Below, one piece after another: positions 1 through 10,500 of a stretch of DNA of 64,000 nt (positions are counted from its first letter, which is position 1; each line of letters begins with the position of its first letter). A program made the translations under genes and the position numbers. The notes beneath the pieces are model-generated. The model worked only from the letters and a program-made list of their open reading frames with translations. It was not told where the DNA came from and did not search any database. The stretch covers positions 124,001 to 188,000 of the forward strand of contig NZ_JNWV01000010.1 of the NCBI RefSeq assembly GCF_000716535.1, given 5' to 3'. This DNA comes from Streptomyces flaveolus. Lineage in GTDB: Bacteria; Actinomycetota; Actinomycetes; Streptomycetales; Streptomycetaceae.

Positions 1-320
1 GCGGGGCGCTTGGATCCGGTGGTGCTCACGGGGACCAGTGTTTCATCTTCCTGTGCATCAGTGCCTCGGCGAAGCGCCAGGATGTCCCGTCCGGGAGCGC
101 ATAGGCACGAGGGTGCCACCGCACACTCCGCCGCCCTCGTCGTTCAGAGACGATTTGACACAGGTCGACGTCGCGGCCGCAACGGTCGTGCCAGACCGTG
201 CGAGGGGCGGCGGTGGTTGGATGCGCTATCGCAGACTTCCCGTTGGACTCAGCGGCTGACTGTCGGAGGTCGCCGTTAAGCTCCACGAAAACAAGACGCA
301 ACGGCGGATGGAACGACGGC

Positions 321-833
321 ATGGGCTACAAGAGCGAAGCTGAGATCAAGCAGGCCCTTGGGATCGAGTCCTGGAGGCACCTCTCCAAAGACAAGATGAT
401 CAGGTTCGTGGCCATGATGCCCGAAATGGAAACCGAGGTGGCCCTGAAGATCATTGAGCAGTTTCCTGCGTTCAAGGACTTCGCCAAGGACGCTGTGGAT
501 ACCATGGAGAAAGCGCATGAGTCCACGCTCTCTGCCAACAAGCAAAGCCAGGAGCACGTCCATCGAGCCTTCCAGGAGATCAGGGAAATACTCAAGCGAG
601 AACTCAACAAGGAAAATCTGAGCTGGGAACAGAAGAAATACATCATCGAGCAGATCCAGGAAACTGGAAGACTGGAGTTCCAAAAGGATAGCGAGAACAA
701 GCAGTTCCTGGATGGAATGCTCAAGAAGGTAGTGCTTGGCGCTGGTGCTGCACTCGCCCTGGGCGTGGCTTTTGTCGGCGGCCGGATAATGGCCGAAAGC
801 AAGGACGACCCCGAAGACTCCCAGGAGGCTTGA
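321..833 (+). CDS. Hypothetical helical protein with C-terminal membrane segment
   Basis: 170 residues, family not recognised. The first ~140 residues are charged and look helical or coiled-coil, rich in Glu, Lys and Gln. They are followed by one hydrophobic segment (about residues 140-160, KVVLGAGAALALGVAFVGG) and a short acidic tail ending DDPEDSQEA, so a tail-anchored inner-membrane protein is likely. The ATG at 321 is chosen because the sequence upstream in frame does not read as protein. Codon use is less GC-biased than in neighbouring genes (many AAG/GAA/ATC with A or T elsewhere), suggesting recent acquisition. It sits at the edge of a defence island, so a role in phage defence is possible, but only position supports that. 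Confidence 0.7.
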   Translation: MGYKSEAEIKQALGIESWRHLSKDKMIRFVAMMPEMETEVALKIIEQFPAFKDFAKDAVDTMEKAHESTLSANKQSQEHVHRAFQEIREILKRELNKENLSWEQKKYIIEQIQETGRLEFQKDSENKQFLDGMLKKVVLGAGAALALGVAFVGGRIMAESKDDPEDSQEA

Positions 834-1160
834 CCTCGATCCCCGAGCGCGGTGGCCGACCCAGTCTGACGCGGTGACTTTTTTAAGCCGGAGGGCGGGT
901 GGGGTCGTCGCGTATCACTGGTGCTGCGGAATGGTGCTCAACGACCGCCTGCTGTCAGTGCAGGCCGCTTGAAGCGCGACGTGTAGCGCCCCTGCCGGGG
1001 CAGCCTGCCGGTGACTTGCCACCCAACGCCTTCGTCGTTCGCCGCAGGCTACAGCGGTGCCCTTGCGGTGAGTGGTTTCTCAGCGAACCGGTTGACGGCC
1101 ACCACAGAGCGCTGCTGGAATCACTCTCCGTACAGGCAACAGGGCGGGAAGTGGAGTCAC
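834..1160. other. Intergenic stretch upstream of the DUF262 gene
   Basis: No protein-like reading frame is seen. The only clear signal is the ribosome binding site for the next gene, GGGAAGTGGAG just before the ATG at 1161. The promoter of the DUF262/CBS-HEPN pair should lie here. Confidence 0.4.
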
Positions 1161-2978
1161 ATGGCGGCCCTCGACAACGTGAAACTGAAGGACGTACTGG
1201 CGGATGTCGCCTCCGGGTCCTTACAACTGCCCGACTTCCAGCGGAACTGGAAGTGGGACGACGACCGGATCCGGGCGATCATCGCGACGGTCACGCTCGA
1301 CTATCCGCTCGGCGTCGTGATGACGCTGCAGACCGGCGGCGCCACCCGGTTCCGGTCCCGGGCCCTCACCGGCGCACGGCCGGACGGCGACCCGGAGGCC
1401 GACCTCCTTCTGCTGGACGGGCAGCAACGCCTCACCTCCCTCTTCCAGGCGCTGTGGCTGGACGCCCCGGTGGAGACGGCGGACAGCCGGAGCAAACCCA
1501 TCCAACGCTGGTACTACGTCGACATCGCGAAGGCTGTCGGGCCGTCCGCGGACCGCGACGAGGCCATCGTGTCCGTCCCGGCCGACAAGGTGCTGCGAAC
1601 GGACTTCAACCGCACCGTAGTGCTGGATCTGAGTACCACCGAAGCCGAGTGCGCGGCCGGTCTCTTCCCCCTCCACTTCGTCTTCGACGCTCAGCGCGTC
1701 AACGAGTGGAAGAAGGCGTACATCAAGGCGGACGAGGACCGAAACTGGGACCTGTGGGGCCAGTTCGACGAGGCGGTCCTCCAGCAGGTCCGCGCCTTCC
1801 AGGTGCCGATGATCCGGCTGGCCGCCTCCACCTCCATGGACGCCGTCTGCGCGGTGTTCGAGCGGGTCAACACGGGCGGTGTGCCCCTGAACGTCTTCGA
1901 ACTGCTCACCGCGACCTACGCCGGGGACCGCGACTACGTCGAACGCACCGGGGACTACTACCAGCTTCCCGAGGTGTGGCGGGAGATCAAGCAGGCGCTG
2001 GCGAGCAAGTACCCGGTCTTCGGCCGCCTGGAGAGCGGCCTCGAGAACGGGCTGAGCAGCATCGACTTCCTGCAGGCCATCGCGCTGGTGCGTACCTGGG
2101 AGCGGAAGCAGCAGGGCCTCGGAGCCACGGTGTCCTGCAAGCGCCGTGACCTGCTGGACCTTCCCCTGGCCGACTTCGTGCGCCTGGCGCCCAAGCTCGC
2201 CGACGCCTTCGCCTGGGTGGGCGACTTCCTGGAGCGGCAGTGCATCGTCCGCCCGGCCGATCTGCCGTACAAGACGCAGCTCGTCCCGCTCGCAGCCGTC
2301 CGCGCCATCCTCGACAGGGCGACGGGCGGGCTGGGGGCGGAGGAGAAGATCGAACAGTGGTACTGGTGCGGGGTCCTCGGTGAGATGTACGGCGGCTCCA
2401 CGGAGACGCGCTTCACCAAGGACGTCGAACAGCTCGTCCCCTGGATCGCGCAGGATGAGAGGGCCCCCGAGACGGTCACGGAGGCATTCTTCTTCGCCGA
2501 CCGCCTCGACACCCTCACCACCCGCAACAGCGCCGCGTACAAGGGGATCTACGCCCTGCTGATCAAGCAGGGTGCGGTGGACTGGCATCACACGGACGCC
2601 CCGCTCAGTCCCGGCCGGCTGGACGAGTACGGCGTGGACATCCGGCAGATCTTCCCCAAGACGTGGTTCCGGCGAGGTAACAGCCATGGGCTGCCCACGG
2701 GCTCGATCGTGAACAAGACACCCTTGTCCTACCGTGCCGCGATGGACATGACGGGTGCGCCGTCGTCCTACCTGGCCACGATGATCGCCGCGTCCGACAT
2801 GCGTCCGGAATGGTTCGACGACGTACTGACCACCCACCTGATCGATCCGGACGCCCTGCGCGAGAACGACTACGAGCGCTTCTACCGCGACCGCTCCAAG
2901 CAGTTGCAGGACCTGGTGCACTCCGCCATGGGCAAGAGGACGATGCTCCGCGACCTGCCGGAGGACGACACCCGATGA
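1161..2978 (+). CDS. DUF262 (GmrSD-like) protein with altered HNH motif
   Basis: 605 residues. The N-terminus carries the DUF262 hallmarks: LPDFQRNWKWDDDRIRAII near residue 23 and the nucleotide-binding DGQQRLTSLF motif near residue 85, a ParB-like NTPase fold known from the GmrSD and BrxU modification-dependent endonucleases. The C-terminus (about 490-550) aligns by eye with the HNH region of the family, where DIHHIFPKAW is usual, but here reads DIRQIFPKTWF followed by the expected SIVNKTPLSYR block. The paired histidines are therefore replaced by Arg-Gln. The start is set by GGGAAGTGGAG upstream of the ATG. The stop overlaps the next start (ATGA), so the product is probably made with the CBS-HEPN protein. 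Defence role is inferred from family and from the neighbouring pgl genes. Whether it still cuts DNA is unclear. Confidence 0.85.
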   Translation: MAALDNVKLKDVLADVASGSLQLPDFQRNWKWDDDRIRAIIATVTLDYPLGVVMTLQTGGATRFRSRALTGARPDGDPEADLLLLDGQQRLTSLFQALWLDAPVETADSRSKPIQRWYYVDIAKAVGPSADRDEAIVSVPADKVLRTDFNRTVVLDLSTTEAECAAGLFPLHFVFDAQRVNEWKKAYIKADEDRNWDLWGQFDEAVLQQVRAFQVPMIRLAASTSMDAVCAVFERVNTGGVPLNVFELLTATYAGDRDYVERTGDYYQLPEVWREIKQALASKYPVFGRLESGLENGLSSIDFLQAIALVRTWERKQQGLGATVSCKRRDLLDLPLADFVRLAPKLADAFAWVGDFLERQCIVRPADLPYKTQLVPLAAVRAILDRATGGLGAEEKIEQWYWCGVLGEMYGGSTETRFTKDVEQLVPWIAQDERAPETVTEAFFFADRLDTLTTRNSAAYKGIYALLIKQGAVDWHHTDAPLSPGRLDEYGVDIRQIFPKTWFRRGNSHGLPTGSIVNKTPLSYRAAMDMTGAPSSYLATMIAASDMRPEWFDDVLTTHLIDPDALRENDYERFYRDRSKQLQDLVHSAMGKRTMLRDLPEDDTR

Positions 2979-4027
2979 CGACCATGCCTCACGAGCAGGA
3001 GGTCGCCTCACTCAAGGGCAGGACCGTGTCCGTGCAGGAGATCCTCGACCTGTTCCAGGTCAGGGTCCGCGACCACCGGACGGTGCACCGGATCTCGCAG
3101 GCCCTGACGGACGCCGGGCTGACCACACTGCCGCACTTCGCCGTCTGCGGTCTGCGCAGCAGCGTCGACGTCGTGCCGCTGGCGGCCGTCCCCGCGCAGC
3201 GCACGCCGGCCGAGCCGGACGGTGAGGCCGACGAGGCGGACGAGGCCCTGCCCTCGCGCGCACTCCCGCAGCGGCTGTTGCTCGGCGACATCCCCTCGGC
3301 GCGGCGCGGCCTGGTGTCCGTGGGCCCCGGCACTCCCCTGTCCCAGACGACCTTCCTCATGCGCACCAAGGGCCTCTCCCAGATCCCAGTGACCACTGGC
3401 ATGGCGCAGGTCCACGGGGTCGTCACCTGGGGGTCCGTGGCCAGAATGTATGGGGCTGGAAAGCCGGCCACCCTCGACAACGCGATGGAGAAGGACGAAC
3501 TGCCCGTCTTCGACGCCCGCCAGGAGTTCTTCGCCGCCCTCCCGGTCATCCGCGAGCACGGCTACCTGCTCGTCCGCGGCGACGACGGCTGCCTCTCGGG
3601 CATCGTCACCGCCGCGGACGTCACGGATCGTTTCGAAGGCGCGGCACGCCCCTTCTTCATCGTGGGCGAGATCGAGTCGCTGCTGCGCCGCTGCCTGGGC
3701 GCGGCACTGGACACGGATACCATCAAGGCGGTCCAGACGAACAAGAAGCCGGAGCACCGCACCGGCCAGGTGTCGGATCTGATGTTCGGCGACTACCTGA
3801 GGCTCCTGGACGGCGACCAGACGAAGCAGTCCCTCGCCGAGCGGGCCGACCGCAACTGGGCAGCCTTGAAGTGGCCCAACATGCCCCGGGAGCAGTTCAT
3901 CGGTCTGTTGAAGCGGGTGAAGGACATCCGCAACCGGATCGCCCACTTCGACGAGAAGCCGCTTCCACCGGAAATGATCGACGAGCTGACGACCTTCGCG
4001 AAGGTGCTGCGGGAGTTCGCGCCGTGA
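2975..4027 (+). CDS. CBS-pair protein with C-terminal HEPN-like domain
   Basis: 350 residues. Residues ~1-60 look like a winged-helix or wHTH module (VQEILDLFQVRVRDHRTVHRI). Residues ~100-235 contain two CBS repeats (SVGPGTPLSQTTFLMRTKGL then LPVIREHGYLLVRGDDG with SGIVTAADVTD); CBS pairs usually bind adenosine nucleotides. The last ~100 residues are helical and end in KDIRNRIAHFDEK, a match to the R-x4-H signature of HEPN ribonucleases and HEPN-like scaffolds. The gene overlaps the DUF262 stop by four bases, giving a two-gene module. A plausible model is a nucleotide-sensing CBS part controlling an RNase-like HEPN part, with DUF262 as sensor or partner. That is inference; the domain reading itself is fairly secure. 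Confidence 0.8.
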   Translation: MTTMPHEQEVASLKGRTVSVQEILDLFQVRVRDHRTVHRISQALTDAGLTTLPHFAVCGLRSSVDVVPLAAVPAQRTPAEPDGEADEADEALPSRALPQRLLLGDIPSARRGLVSVGPGTPLSQTTFLMRTKGLSQIPVTTGMAQVHGVVTWGSVARMYGAGKPATLDNAMEKDELPVFDARQEFFAALPVIREHGYLLVRGDDGCLSGIVTAADVTDRFEGAARPFFIVGEIESLLRRCLGAALDTDTIKAVQTNKKPEHRTGQVSDLMFGDYLRLLDGDQTKQSLAERADRNWAALKWPNMPREQFIGLLKRVKDIRNRIAHFDEKPLPPEMIDELTTFAKVLREFAP

Positions 4028-4056
4028 GGTAGCAGGGCGGGGCTGTTCCCCCTCGC

Positions 4057-4467
4057 TCACTGCGGGCACGTGATCTCTGCCCAGACCGTCTTCGTGCAGG
4101 TGTCCCGTACCTCGCAGCCCCATCGGTCGGCGTACGCAGCCACCAGGAGCAGCCCCCGTCCCGAGTCCGCTTCGACGGAGCGGGGCTCGGTGTCGGGGGA
4201 TGTCGGTGGCAGCCGTTCGGGGCTCGCGTCGGTCACCTCGACGCGGACATGCCCCGGGAGCCGCAGCAGGGAGAGTCTGAAGTCCCGCCCCGGCACCCGG
4301 CCGTGGGTGACGGCGTTGGCGGCCAGCTCCGCCGTGACGACGGCGACGGTGTGGGACGCCTCGCTGTCGTACGGGACTCCCCAAGCCGCGAGTTGCTGCA
4401 CGGCGAGACTGCGGGCAAGGCGTGCACCGCGTCGGGTGGCGCTGAGGCGGACGGTGAACTGCGGCAC
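4057..4467 (-). CDS. ATP-binding protein, anti-sigma-factor kinase family (HATPase_c_2)
   Basis: 136 residues from a GTG start. It has the GHKL ATPase signatures of RsbW/SpoIIAB-like proteins common in Streptomyces: ELAANAVTHG (N box), HVRVEVTDASPE (G1), and SGRGLLLVAAYADRWG (G2 region). Such proteins bind anti-anti-sigma or sigma factors in stress and developmental switches. Most single-domain copies in Streptomyces have no known partner, and none is visible next to this one. It is convergent with the CBS-HEPN gene (29-base gap) and lies downstream of pglZ beyond a hairpin, so it is probably not part of the pgl operon. A paralogue lies at 22128-22718. Confidence 0.85.
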   Translation of the reverse strand: MPQFTVRLSATRRGARLARSLAVQQLAAWGVPYDSEASHTVAVVTAELAANAVTHGRVPGRDFRLSLLRLPGHVRVEVTDASPERLPPTSPDTEPRSVEADSGRGLLLVAAYADRWGCEVRDTCTKTVWAEITCPQ

Positions 4468-4576
4468 GTGCGCGGGCGCCTCGGTCCAGACGGAAGCTGT
4501 GCTGGCCTTTCCCCGGGAGCAGTGGCCGCGTTCACCGCCTACGCGAGTGAGATCACCGTCTGACGACGGACCAGTC

Positions 4577-4609
4577 GGGGTGCCTCAGAACCAGGGCCCG
4601 AGGCACCCC
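4577..4609. terminator. Hairpin downstream of pglZ
   Basis: A perfect 10-base inverted repeat, GGGGTGCCTC (4577-4586) and GAGGCACCCC (4600-4609), with a 13-base loop, lies just past the pglZ stop. There is no U-tract, which is normal for Streptomyces terminators. Confidence 0.6.
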
Positions 4610-4620
4610 AAGCCGTCTCC

Positions 4621-7542
4621 TCACCCCGATCCGAGAGCGAACTGCTCGCGCAGCAGCGCCTCGTGGAGTCGCAGGGTGCGGCCGTCCGGCAGGGTCTCCA
4701 GGACCTGGACGCCGTCGTAGTTGAGGAGTTGCCGCAGGACGGCGGCGAAGCCGTCGCCCCGGGTGACGGGCATGCCGGCGCGCTGGGCGAGCGCGGTCAC
4801 CGGCAGGGTGCCGCCCGCGTCCAGCAGCGCGGTGAGCGCCTTGTGCACCTGCTCCTGCTGCGGCTTACGGGCCAGGCCACCGAGCTGGGCCTGGTACGTC
4901 TCCGACGCGAGCAGCGCCGTCACCAGCGTCTCGGTCCGGGAGACGACGACCGGGGTGAGCAGGGCATCGTCGCCCCCCGTGGTTAGCGCGACGTCGAACA
5001 GTGTGTCGTGGGTGCGGGCGACTTCCGCCTGATCCTTCTTGACCTTCCCGGTCGGCTTCTTGGAAGCAGAGACCGTCCCGGCCGCAGGCCGGGTGGTGGG
5101 CTCGCTCGCCAGTGGCGTCCTTCCGGTCTCCTCCGGGGCCCACCAGTCCGGCCGCTGGTCGCCCAGCTCCCGCCACCCTTTGGGAGGCTCCGCACCGAAC
5201 GGCAGGAAGGCGAGCACCGGGATGGTGACCTCGGCGAGGGAGGCCCCGCCGTGGTAGCCGGCCTTGAGGGCGGTATAGCGGGAGTCGGCGTCCCAGAGGG
5301 CCACGACGGACGCGCCGGGTTCCGGCCAAACCACCCGAGATCCGGACAGGGCGATCTCACGTTCGGCGAGCGGGCCGTCGCCCGGCAGGCGGTGGCGGGC
5401 GGACGCGGGATCGACGGAGGTGTCGACCTTCGTGCCGTGCCGGTCGACGACGTGGCCGTGGTCACTGGTGAGGGCTACCGCCATGCCCTGGTTGGCCGCC
5501 ACCCGCAGCAGGTCGCGCAGGCCGGGCACATCATCGATCCGCCAGGCGCCGTCGCCGAGCTTCTGCTCCTTGGCGAGCCGGTCGTCAATGGCGTTGAGGA
5601 CGACGGCGACATGGGTCCTGCCGTCGGCCAGCGCCTCGGTGAGCGCCGGGCCGAAGGTGTCGCCCGCGGCCTCGGTACGCAGGTCGTCCTTGTGGAACAC
5701 AGCGGCCGGGGCCCCGCCCCAAAGCTTCAGTGCGGGGAAGAGCCGCTTCTCGTCGGCCTGGGTGCCCTTCATCAGGGTGCCCGCGAAGAGGGAGGTGCGG
5801 GACACGGCCGTCACGGTGGGCAGGGCGGCGGCCATCGCCCGCCGGTGCGGGGTGTCGCTCTCGGGCAGCGGGTCGAACTCGGCCCAGGAGCGGCGCAGTT
5901 CCTCGCCTAGTTCGTTGGCGATGGCGGCGCTCATGCCGTCGAGCACGAGCAGCAGCGCCCGCCGCTCCTCCCCACGCCGCACGACCGGGCCGACCACGCG
6001 CTCGAGGAAGGTCTCGACGGTGAGCATGCTGCCCGGCTGGGTGCCGGCCTCCGTCCAGGCGGCCAGGGAGCGCGCGAAAGACGCGTCGATCTGCCGGCGC
6101 CGGTCCCGGACGCGGGTGCCGAGGGTGTCGTAGGCAGCCTTGAGGACGGGGTCCGGGTCGCCGCCGGCCTCGATGTGCTCCAGGGCGAGGTCCACCCAGC
6201 CGGTCTCGGCGACGTGCCGCTGTATGGCGTCGGCGACGGTGGGGGCGTCGGCGGGCGGATCGGTGGCCAGCCAGCGGGCGAGGCGCTGACCCATGCGGGC
6301 GCGTTCGATGCGGGCGGACTCCTCCGGCTCGGCGGCGAGCCGGTGGTCCTCCAGACGGCGGACGGCGTCCGCCACCGCGGCCGTGTCGCCCGCCGCGAGG
6401 GCTCGGCCGACGGCGGTGAACCGGGCCTCGAGTCCGCCGCGCAGAACGGGGCTCGCCGCCACGGTCTCCTCCGCGCCGAACTGGCGCGCCAGCGCGGACG
6501 CCCGGTCGAGCACGATGCCGGTGGTGCGGCGTGCCTCGCGTGCGTGCTCGGCGTCGGCGCCGGTGGTGCGGTGTCCCGTTGCCAGCAGAGTGGTCACGTA
6601 CTCCTCGGCGGCCCGGCCGAAGACGGTCACCAGGGCGTCGAGCTGGTCGCCGGTCGCCGGGGGCTGGTCGCCGAAGTAGCGTTCGGCGCGGCCTCGGGCC
6701 CGGTAGGTCTCGGGGGCGGGCTCGGCATGCTGCCACAGCGCCGCGCACGCCAGGCCGAAGGCGGCGGCGTCCGCGCCGCGTTCGGCGTCGACGAGGGCGA
6801 GCAGGGCACGGCCGGCGAGACCCGCCTGGTCCTCCTCGCCGAGGAAGGCGGCCAGTCCGGCGCGTTCGGGGCCGCGCAGGGCCAGGAACCGTTCGGGGGC
6901 GCCGGACCGGGTCGACCAGTGCAGCAGGGCCTGGGCGTCGAGCCGGTCGTCGCCGGGGCGGCGCGTGCCGCCCTCGGTGTCGTAGCGGCCCAGGCGCAGG
7001 CGGCGCTGGGCGAGCGCGGTGAGGGCGTACTGGCGGGACAGCCAGCCGCCGGGCACGGCCGACCAGCCGCCGGGCGGGGTGGCGTCGAGCAACGCCTCGG
7101 CGGCCCAGTTGACGTCCTTGAGTCGGGGGTCTATCTGCCGGGCACCGAACGCCTCACGGACGACGTCCCAGCTGTCGACCGTGTCAATGCGCAGCTTGTG
7201 GACCCGGGCAAGGATCGCCGGGTCCAATTCGTTCTGCTCGCGGTCGGTGAGGATGACCAGGACGGCGGGACCGGGGCGACGGCCCGCCAGGTGGTCGAGG
7301 ACGAGTTCGTGGACGGCGAGTGGGGACGGCGCCACCGCGACACCGGCCGCCAGGCCCTCGCCCCAGACGGGTTCGGTGGGGCCGTCCCACTGCGGCGCGG
7401 ACCGCAGCAGCACGATCCGGCGCCGCCCCTGCTCCTCTACCGTCAGCGAGGCGGCGAGATGTGTCTGGGAGGCCAGGTACTGGGTGACGGTCGCGGTGTT
7501 CAGCCGTACCGCACCGGGAGCGGCGGTGACGGTGTCCGTCAT
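4621..7542 (-). CDS. pglZ: BREX-2/Pgl phosphatase-fold protein PglZ
   Basis: 973 residues. The C-terminal half carries the PglZ domain of the alkaline phosphatase superfamily: [19 protein letters not shown] near residue 531 (first metal-ligand Asp) and [15 protein letters not shown] near residue 693 (the DHGH metal site). In the S. coelicolor Pgl system PglZ is needed for phage resistance and protects the cell from PglX toxicity. The start overlaps the pglY stop (ATGA), so the two are translationally coupled. The Lys/Pro-rich stretch around residues 815-840 ([14 protein letters not shown]) is probably a linker before the last helical domain. A six-G run (coding strand, 4973-4978) lies in the TTGGDD codons near the C-terminus. 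Identity is strengthened by the full pglW-X-Y-Z set in the window. Confidence 0.95.
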   Translation of the reverse strand: MTDTVTAAPGAVRLNTATVTQYLASQTHLAASLTVEEQGRRRIVLLRSAPQWDGPTEPVWGEGLAAGVAVAPSPLAVHELVLDHLAGRRPGPAVLVILTDREQNELDPAILARVHKLRIDTVDSWDVVREAFGARQIDPRLKDVNWAAEALLDATPPGGWSAVPGGWLSRQYALTALAQRRLRLGRYDTEGGTRRPGDDRLDAQALLHWSTRSGAPERFLALRGPERAGLAAFLGEEDQAGLAGRALLALVDAERGADAAAFGLACAALWQHAEPAPETYRARGRAERYFGDQPPATGDQLDALVTVFGRAAEEYVTTLLATGHRTTGADAEHAREARRTTGIVLDRASALARQFGAEETVAASPVLRGGLEARFTAVGRALAAGDTAAVADAVRRLEDHRLAAEPEESARIERARMGQRLARWLATDPPADAPTVADAIQRHVAETGWVDLALEHIEAGGDPDPVLKAAYDTLGTRVRDRRRQIDASFARSLAAWTEAGTQPGSMLTVETFLERVVGPVVRRGEERRALLLVLDGMSAAIANELGEELRRSWAEFDPLPESDTPHRRAMAAALPTVTAVSRTSLFAGTLMKGTQADEKRLFPALKLWGGAPAAVFHKDDLRTEAAGDTFGPALTEALADGRTHVAVVLNAIDDRLAKEQKLGDGAWRIDDVPGLRDLLRVAANQGMAVALTSDHGHVVDRHGTKVDTSVDPASARHRLPGDGPLAEREIALSGSRVVWPEPGASVVALWDADSRYTALKAGYHGGASLAEVTIPVLAFLPFGAEPPKGWRELGDQRPDWWAPEETGRTPLASEPTTRPAAGTVSASKKPTGKVKKDQAEVARTHDTLFDVALTTGGDDALLTPVVVSRTETLVTALLASETYQAQLGGLARKPQQEQVHKALTALLDAGGTLPVTALAQRAGMPVTRGDGFAAVLRQLLNYDGVQVLETLPDGRTLRLHEALLREQFALGSG

Positions 7543-10500
7543 TCGATGACCTGCCAGGTGATCTCGATGGTCGCGTTCGGGTGGCGGGCGGCCAGATCGG
7601 CCAGCTCCGCCTGGAGGTCGGCGGCGGCCCGGGACACGGTCGTGCTGCGGCGTCCGGACCTCCGCGCCGTACCGCCACCGCTCGCCGGGGAGGGCGTCTC
7701 TTGCGACGGGGTGTACGGGATGCGCGGGTCGCTGGTCGGCGTGTCCAGGGACAGGTCACCGGCCGAGGAGGGCTGGGGAGCGACGGGTGCGGGCGGCGGG
7801 GGAGCAGCGGCCTGGGTGCGCTTGATCAGGGCGACGACCTCGCGCTGGGTGCGGACCAAAGCGTCGCGCAGGTCGGCTGTGCGCTGGTCGTCGCGGGCCA
7901 CATTGCGCAGCGAGTCGAGCAGCGCCTCGCCCTCGGGGCCGAGTCCGGCGGCGAGTTCCAGGGTGCTCCAGGGGGCGGAGGCGACGGCCTCCGCTACGGC
8001 GCGGGCCTTCTTGATGGAGGTGCCGTACCGGTCTGCGCTGGTCTCGCCCAGGTCGAAGGAGGCGAGGGCTTCCACAGTCTTCTTCGCCCCAGCCGCGCCC
8101 TTGCCGGCCTCCGCCGTGAGGGCGTCCAGCAGTTCCAGGGAGCGTCGGGCGAGGGCCAGCCGCCCGGTGTCGGCGGTCTGGTCCAGGCCGAGGAAGGAGG
8201 CGTGGGCCTCCAACTGGTGCACGAGGTCTGCCGCGTGGTCCCGGTGGCCGCGAGCGGCCTCGATGATCTGCCGGGCGAACTGGTTGACCATTCGACCGCG
8301 CAGCAGGGCGGGCGGCTTCGCCCCGAAGATCGACTCGAAGCGCTGCCGTGCGGTGTCCCAGTCGGACTCGGCGGGCAGCGGCTGGCTGCGCAGCGCGTCG
8401 TGGTCCTTGATCGCGGTCAGTTCAGGCGCGGGATCGAGGACGGTGCCACCGCGCACCCACACCCGGTCGTCCATCTCGGCGAAGGCGGCGACGACGAGCC
8501 GGGCGAGGAAGTCGGGCAGGCCGCGAGGGTCGGGCTTGTCCGTCCAGTCGGTGAGCGTGATCAGGGAAAGGTCCCCGGTCACCCCCTGCGAGCGGGCGAG
8601 CTGCCGGAAGTGGTCGGCCCAGTAGCGGGACAGCTCGAAGTACGCCTCCTTCTGCTGTCCGAGACGCAGCGGTCCGGCGATCCGCTGCATGAGCTTGCGG
8701 TCGGCGGCCGGTACCTCCACGCGCCCGTCGCGCGCCTCGGCGGCGGCCCGGACGTGAGTGAACACCTTCTTGGTGTCAGCGGGCTTGACGGCGGTGCCGG
8801 TGGCGTCGGGGTCGAGGTCGGGGTGCGCCGGGTACTGGTGGGCGAGCAGCTTGCCTGCGACATGCCGGATGCCGTCGTGGAGGCTCTGACCGAAGGACAG
8901 GGTGAGGCCGTCGACATCGGGCAGGGCGACGAGGTGGTCGTCGAAGTCGGGCACGACGTCGGCGGCCTGCTTCTGCGCAAGCCCGTACGCCTGCTTGAAG
9001 GCGCCCTTGACCTGCTTGAGCAGGGCCTCGCGCTGGGTTTCGAGCAGGCCCTTGGCGCGGCTGCGGTTGTCGGCGTTGAGGTGGCCGGCGTACTGGGTGT
9101 CGAAACGGTGCTCGTCGGCGAGGGCCTTGTCGATGACGACGAGGCGCCGGAAGTCGGCGAAGCGCTGCGCGGACAGGTGCGCGGGCAACCAGGCGACGGT
9201 ACGGGACCGTTCGCCCTGCTGGCGCTCGCGCAGCCGCTGGATGCGGTTGACGTCCTCGACCGGGCCCCACTCGCCCTCGTCGAAGGGAAGGTCTATGGCG
9301 ATGCGCCAGCGGCTCTCCTCCTGCGGCATCAGGTCGTGGTCGGGCAGTTCGTCCTCGTCGGCGACGTTGCCGAAGACGATCTCGGCGGTGCGGGCGGTGC
9401 CGCGCCAGGTGAAGCTGAGCTGGTCGCTCAGCTGACCGTGCTCGACACCGAGCTCCTCGGACAGCAGGCGGCGGGCGAGCGCGATCCGGTTACCGGGGTT
9501 GTCATTGACCTGGGCGTTGGCGATGACGGAGTCAACGTCGACGCCGGAGAGTTCGAGACGGACGCCGGGGTTGGCGTCGGTTCCGGTCTCCTTGATCTCG
9601 GGGAACCGGGCGGCCCACTCGGCGACCTTGTTCTTGATGATGCCGACCTCGGCGCCCGGGATGGGGGCGAGGACCGACCCGTGGTTGAGCGCGCCGAGCC
9701 GCCGGATGGTCAGCTCGGACAGCGCGGGCACGCTGGGCGCGAGTGCGGACAGCAGCAGGGTGCACACGAGCCGGTTGTCACCGGCGAACATCCGGCAGCG
9801 GTTGGCGCGCTGCGGGTCGGTGATCGTCTCGGGCCGGTTGCGGTACTGCTCGACGTCGTCCTCGGTGATGTCGTAGGAGCTGAGCAGGTAGGGCCGCAGC
9901 TTGGTCTTGTAGAGCTTGTCGGCAGCCTCGAAGACGACCTTCAGGCTGTCGGTGAACGGCTTGTCGCCGCCCGCAGTGATCACCGGGTAGAGGTCGCCGA
10001 CGGGGATGAGCTGCCCGAGACGGATCTCGTTGCGGTGGTCGGCGAGGAGCTGACCCATCAGCTTCAGACCGGTGCGGGAGCGCTGCAGCGCGGACGAGAT
10101 GTGGACGAGGGTGTCCATGAACGCCGGCGAGAACGGGTACGTCAGCCGGAACGACTCCGCGTCCGCGCCGGTCGTGCCCTTCTCCGAACCAAGCAGGGTG
10201 TCCCAGACCTGCGGGCCGACCCGCTTGGTCTGCTCGAAGGCAGCGTCGACCAGCTTGGCCGCCTCGGCGTCCTTGGGCTTGAGGAGGCGGGCGTGGGCGA
10301 TCTGAGGGAGGTTACGGTCCTCGAGGGTGATCTTGTCGAACCGGCCGGAGGCCAGGTTCAGGGTGTCCTGGATGGACGACTCGGCGGCACCTGACACCTC
10401 CTCGCCGACCAGCTCGCGCAGGTCGCGCTGACGAGCGATGAACGACACGACGGGGATGGCACGGCGGGCGTCGCCGCCCTCCACGAAGTTCGTGATCTTG

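Noticed and set aside
1221..3011. Long open frame antisense to the DUF262 gene
   Set aside because: It mirrors the GC-rich coding strand, has no family motif, and the plus-strand gene there is clearly real.
7581..10394. Long plus-strand open frame across pglY
   Set aside because: Gly/Val/Leu/Arg-biased shadow of the third-position GC pattern of pglY; no ribosome binding site or domain.
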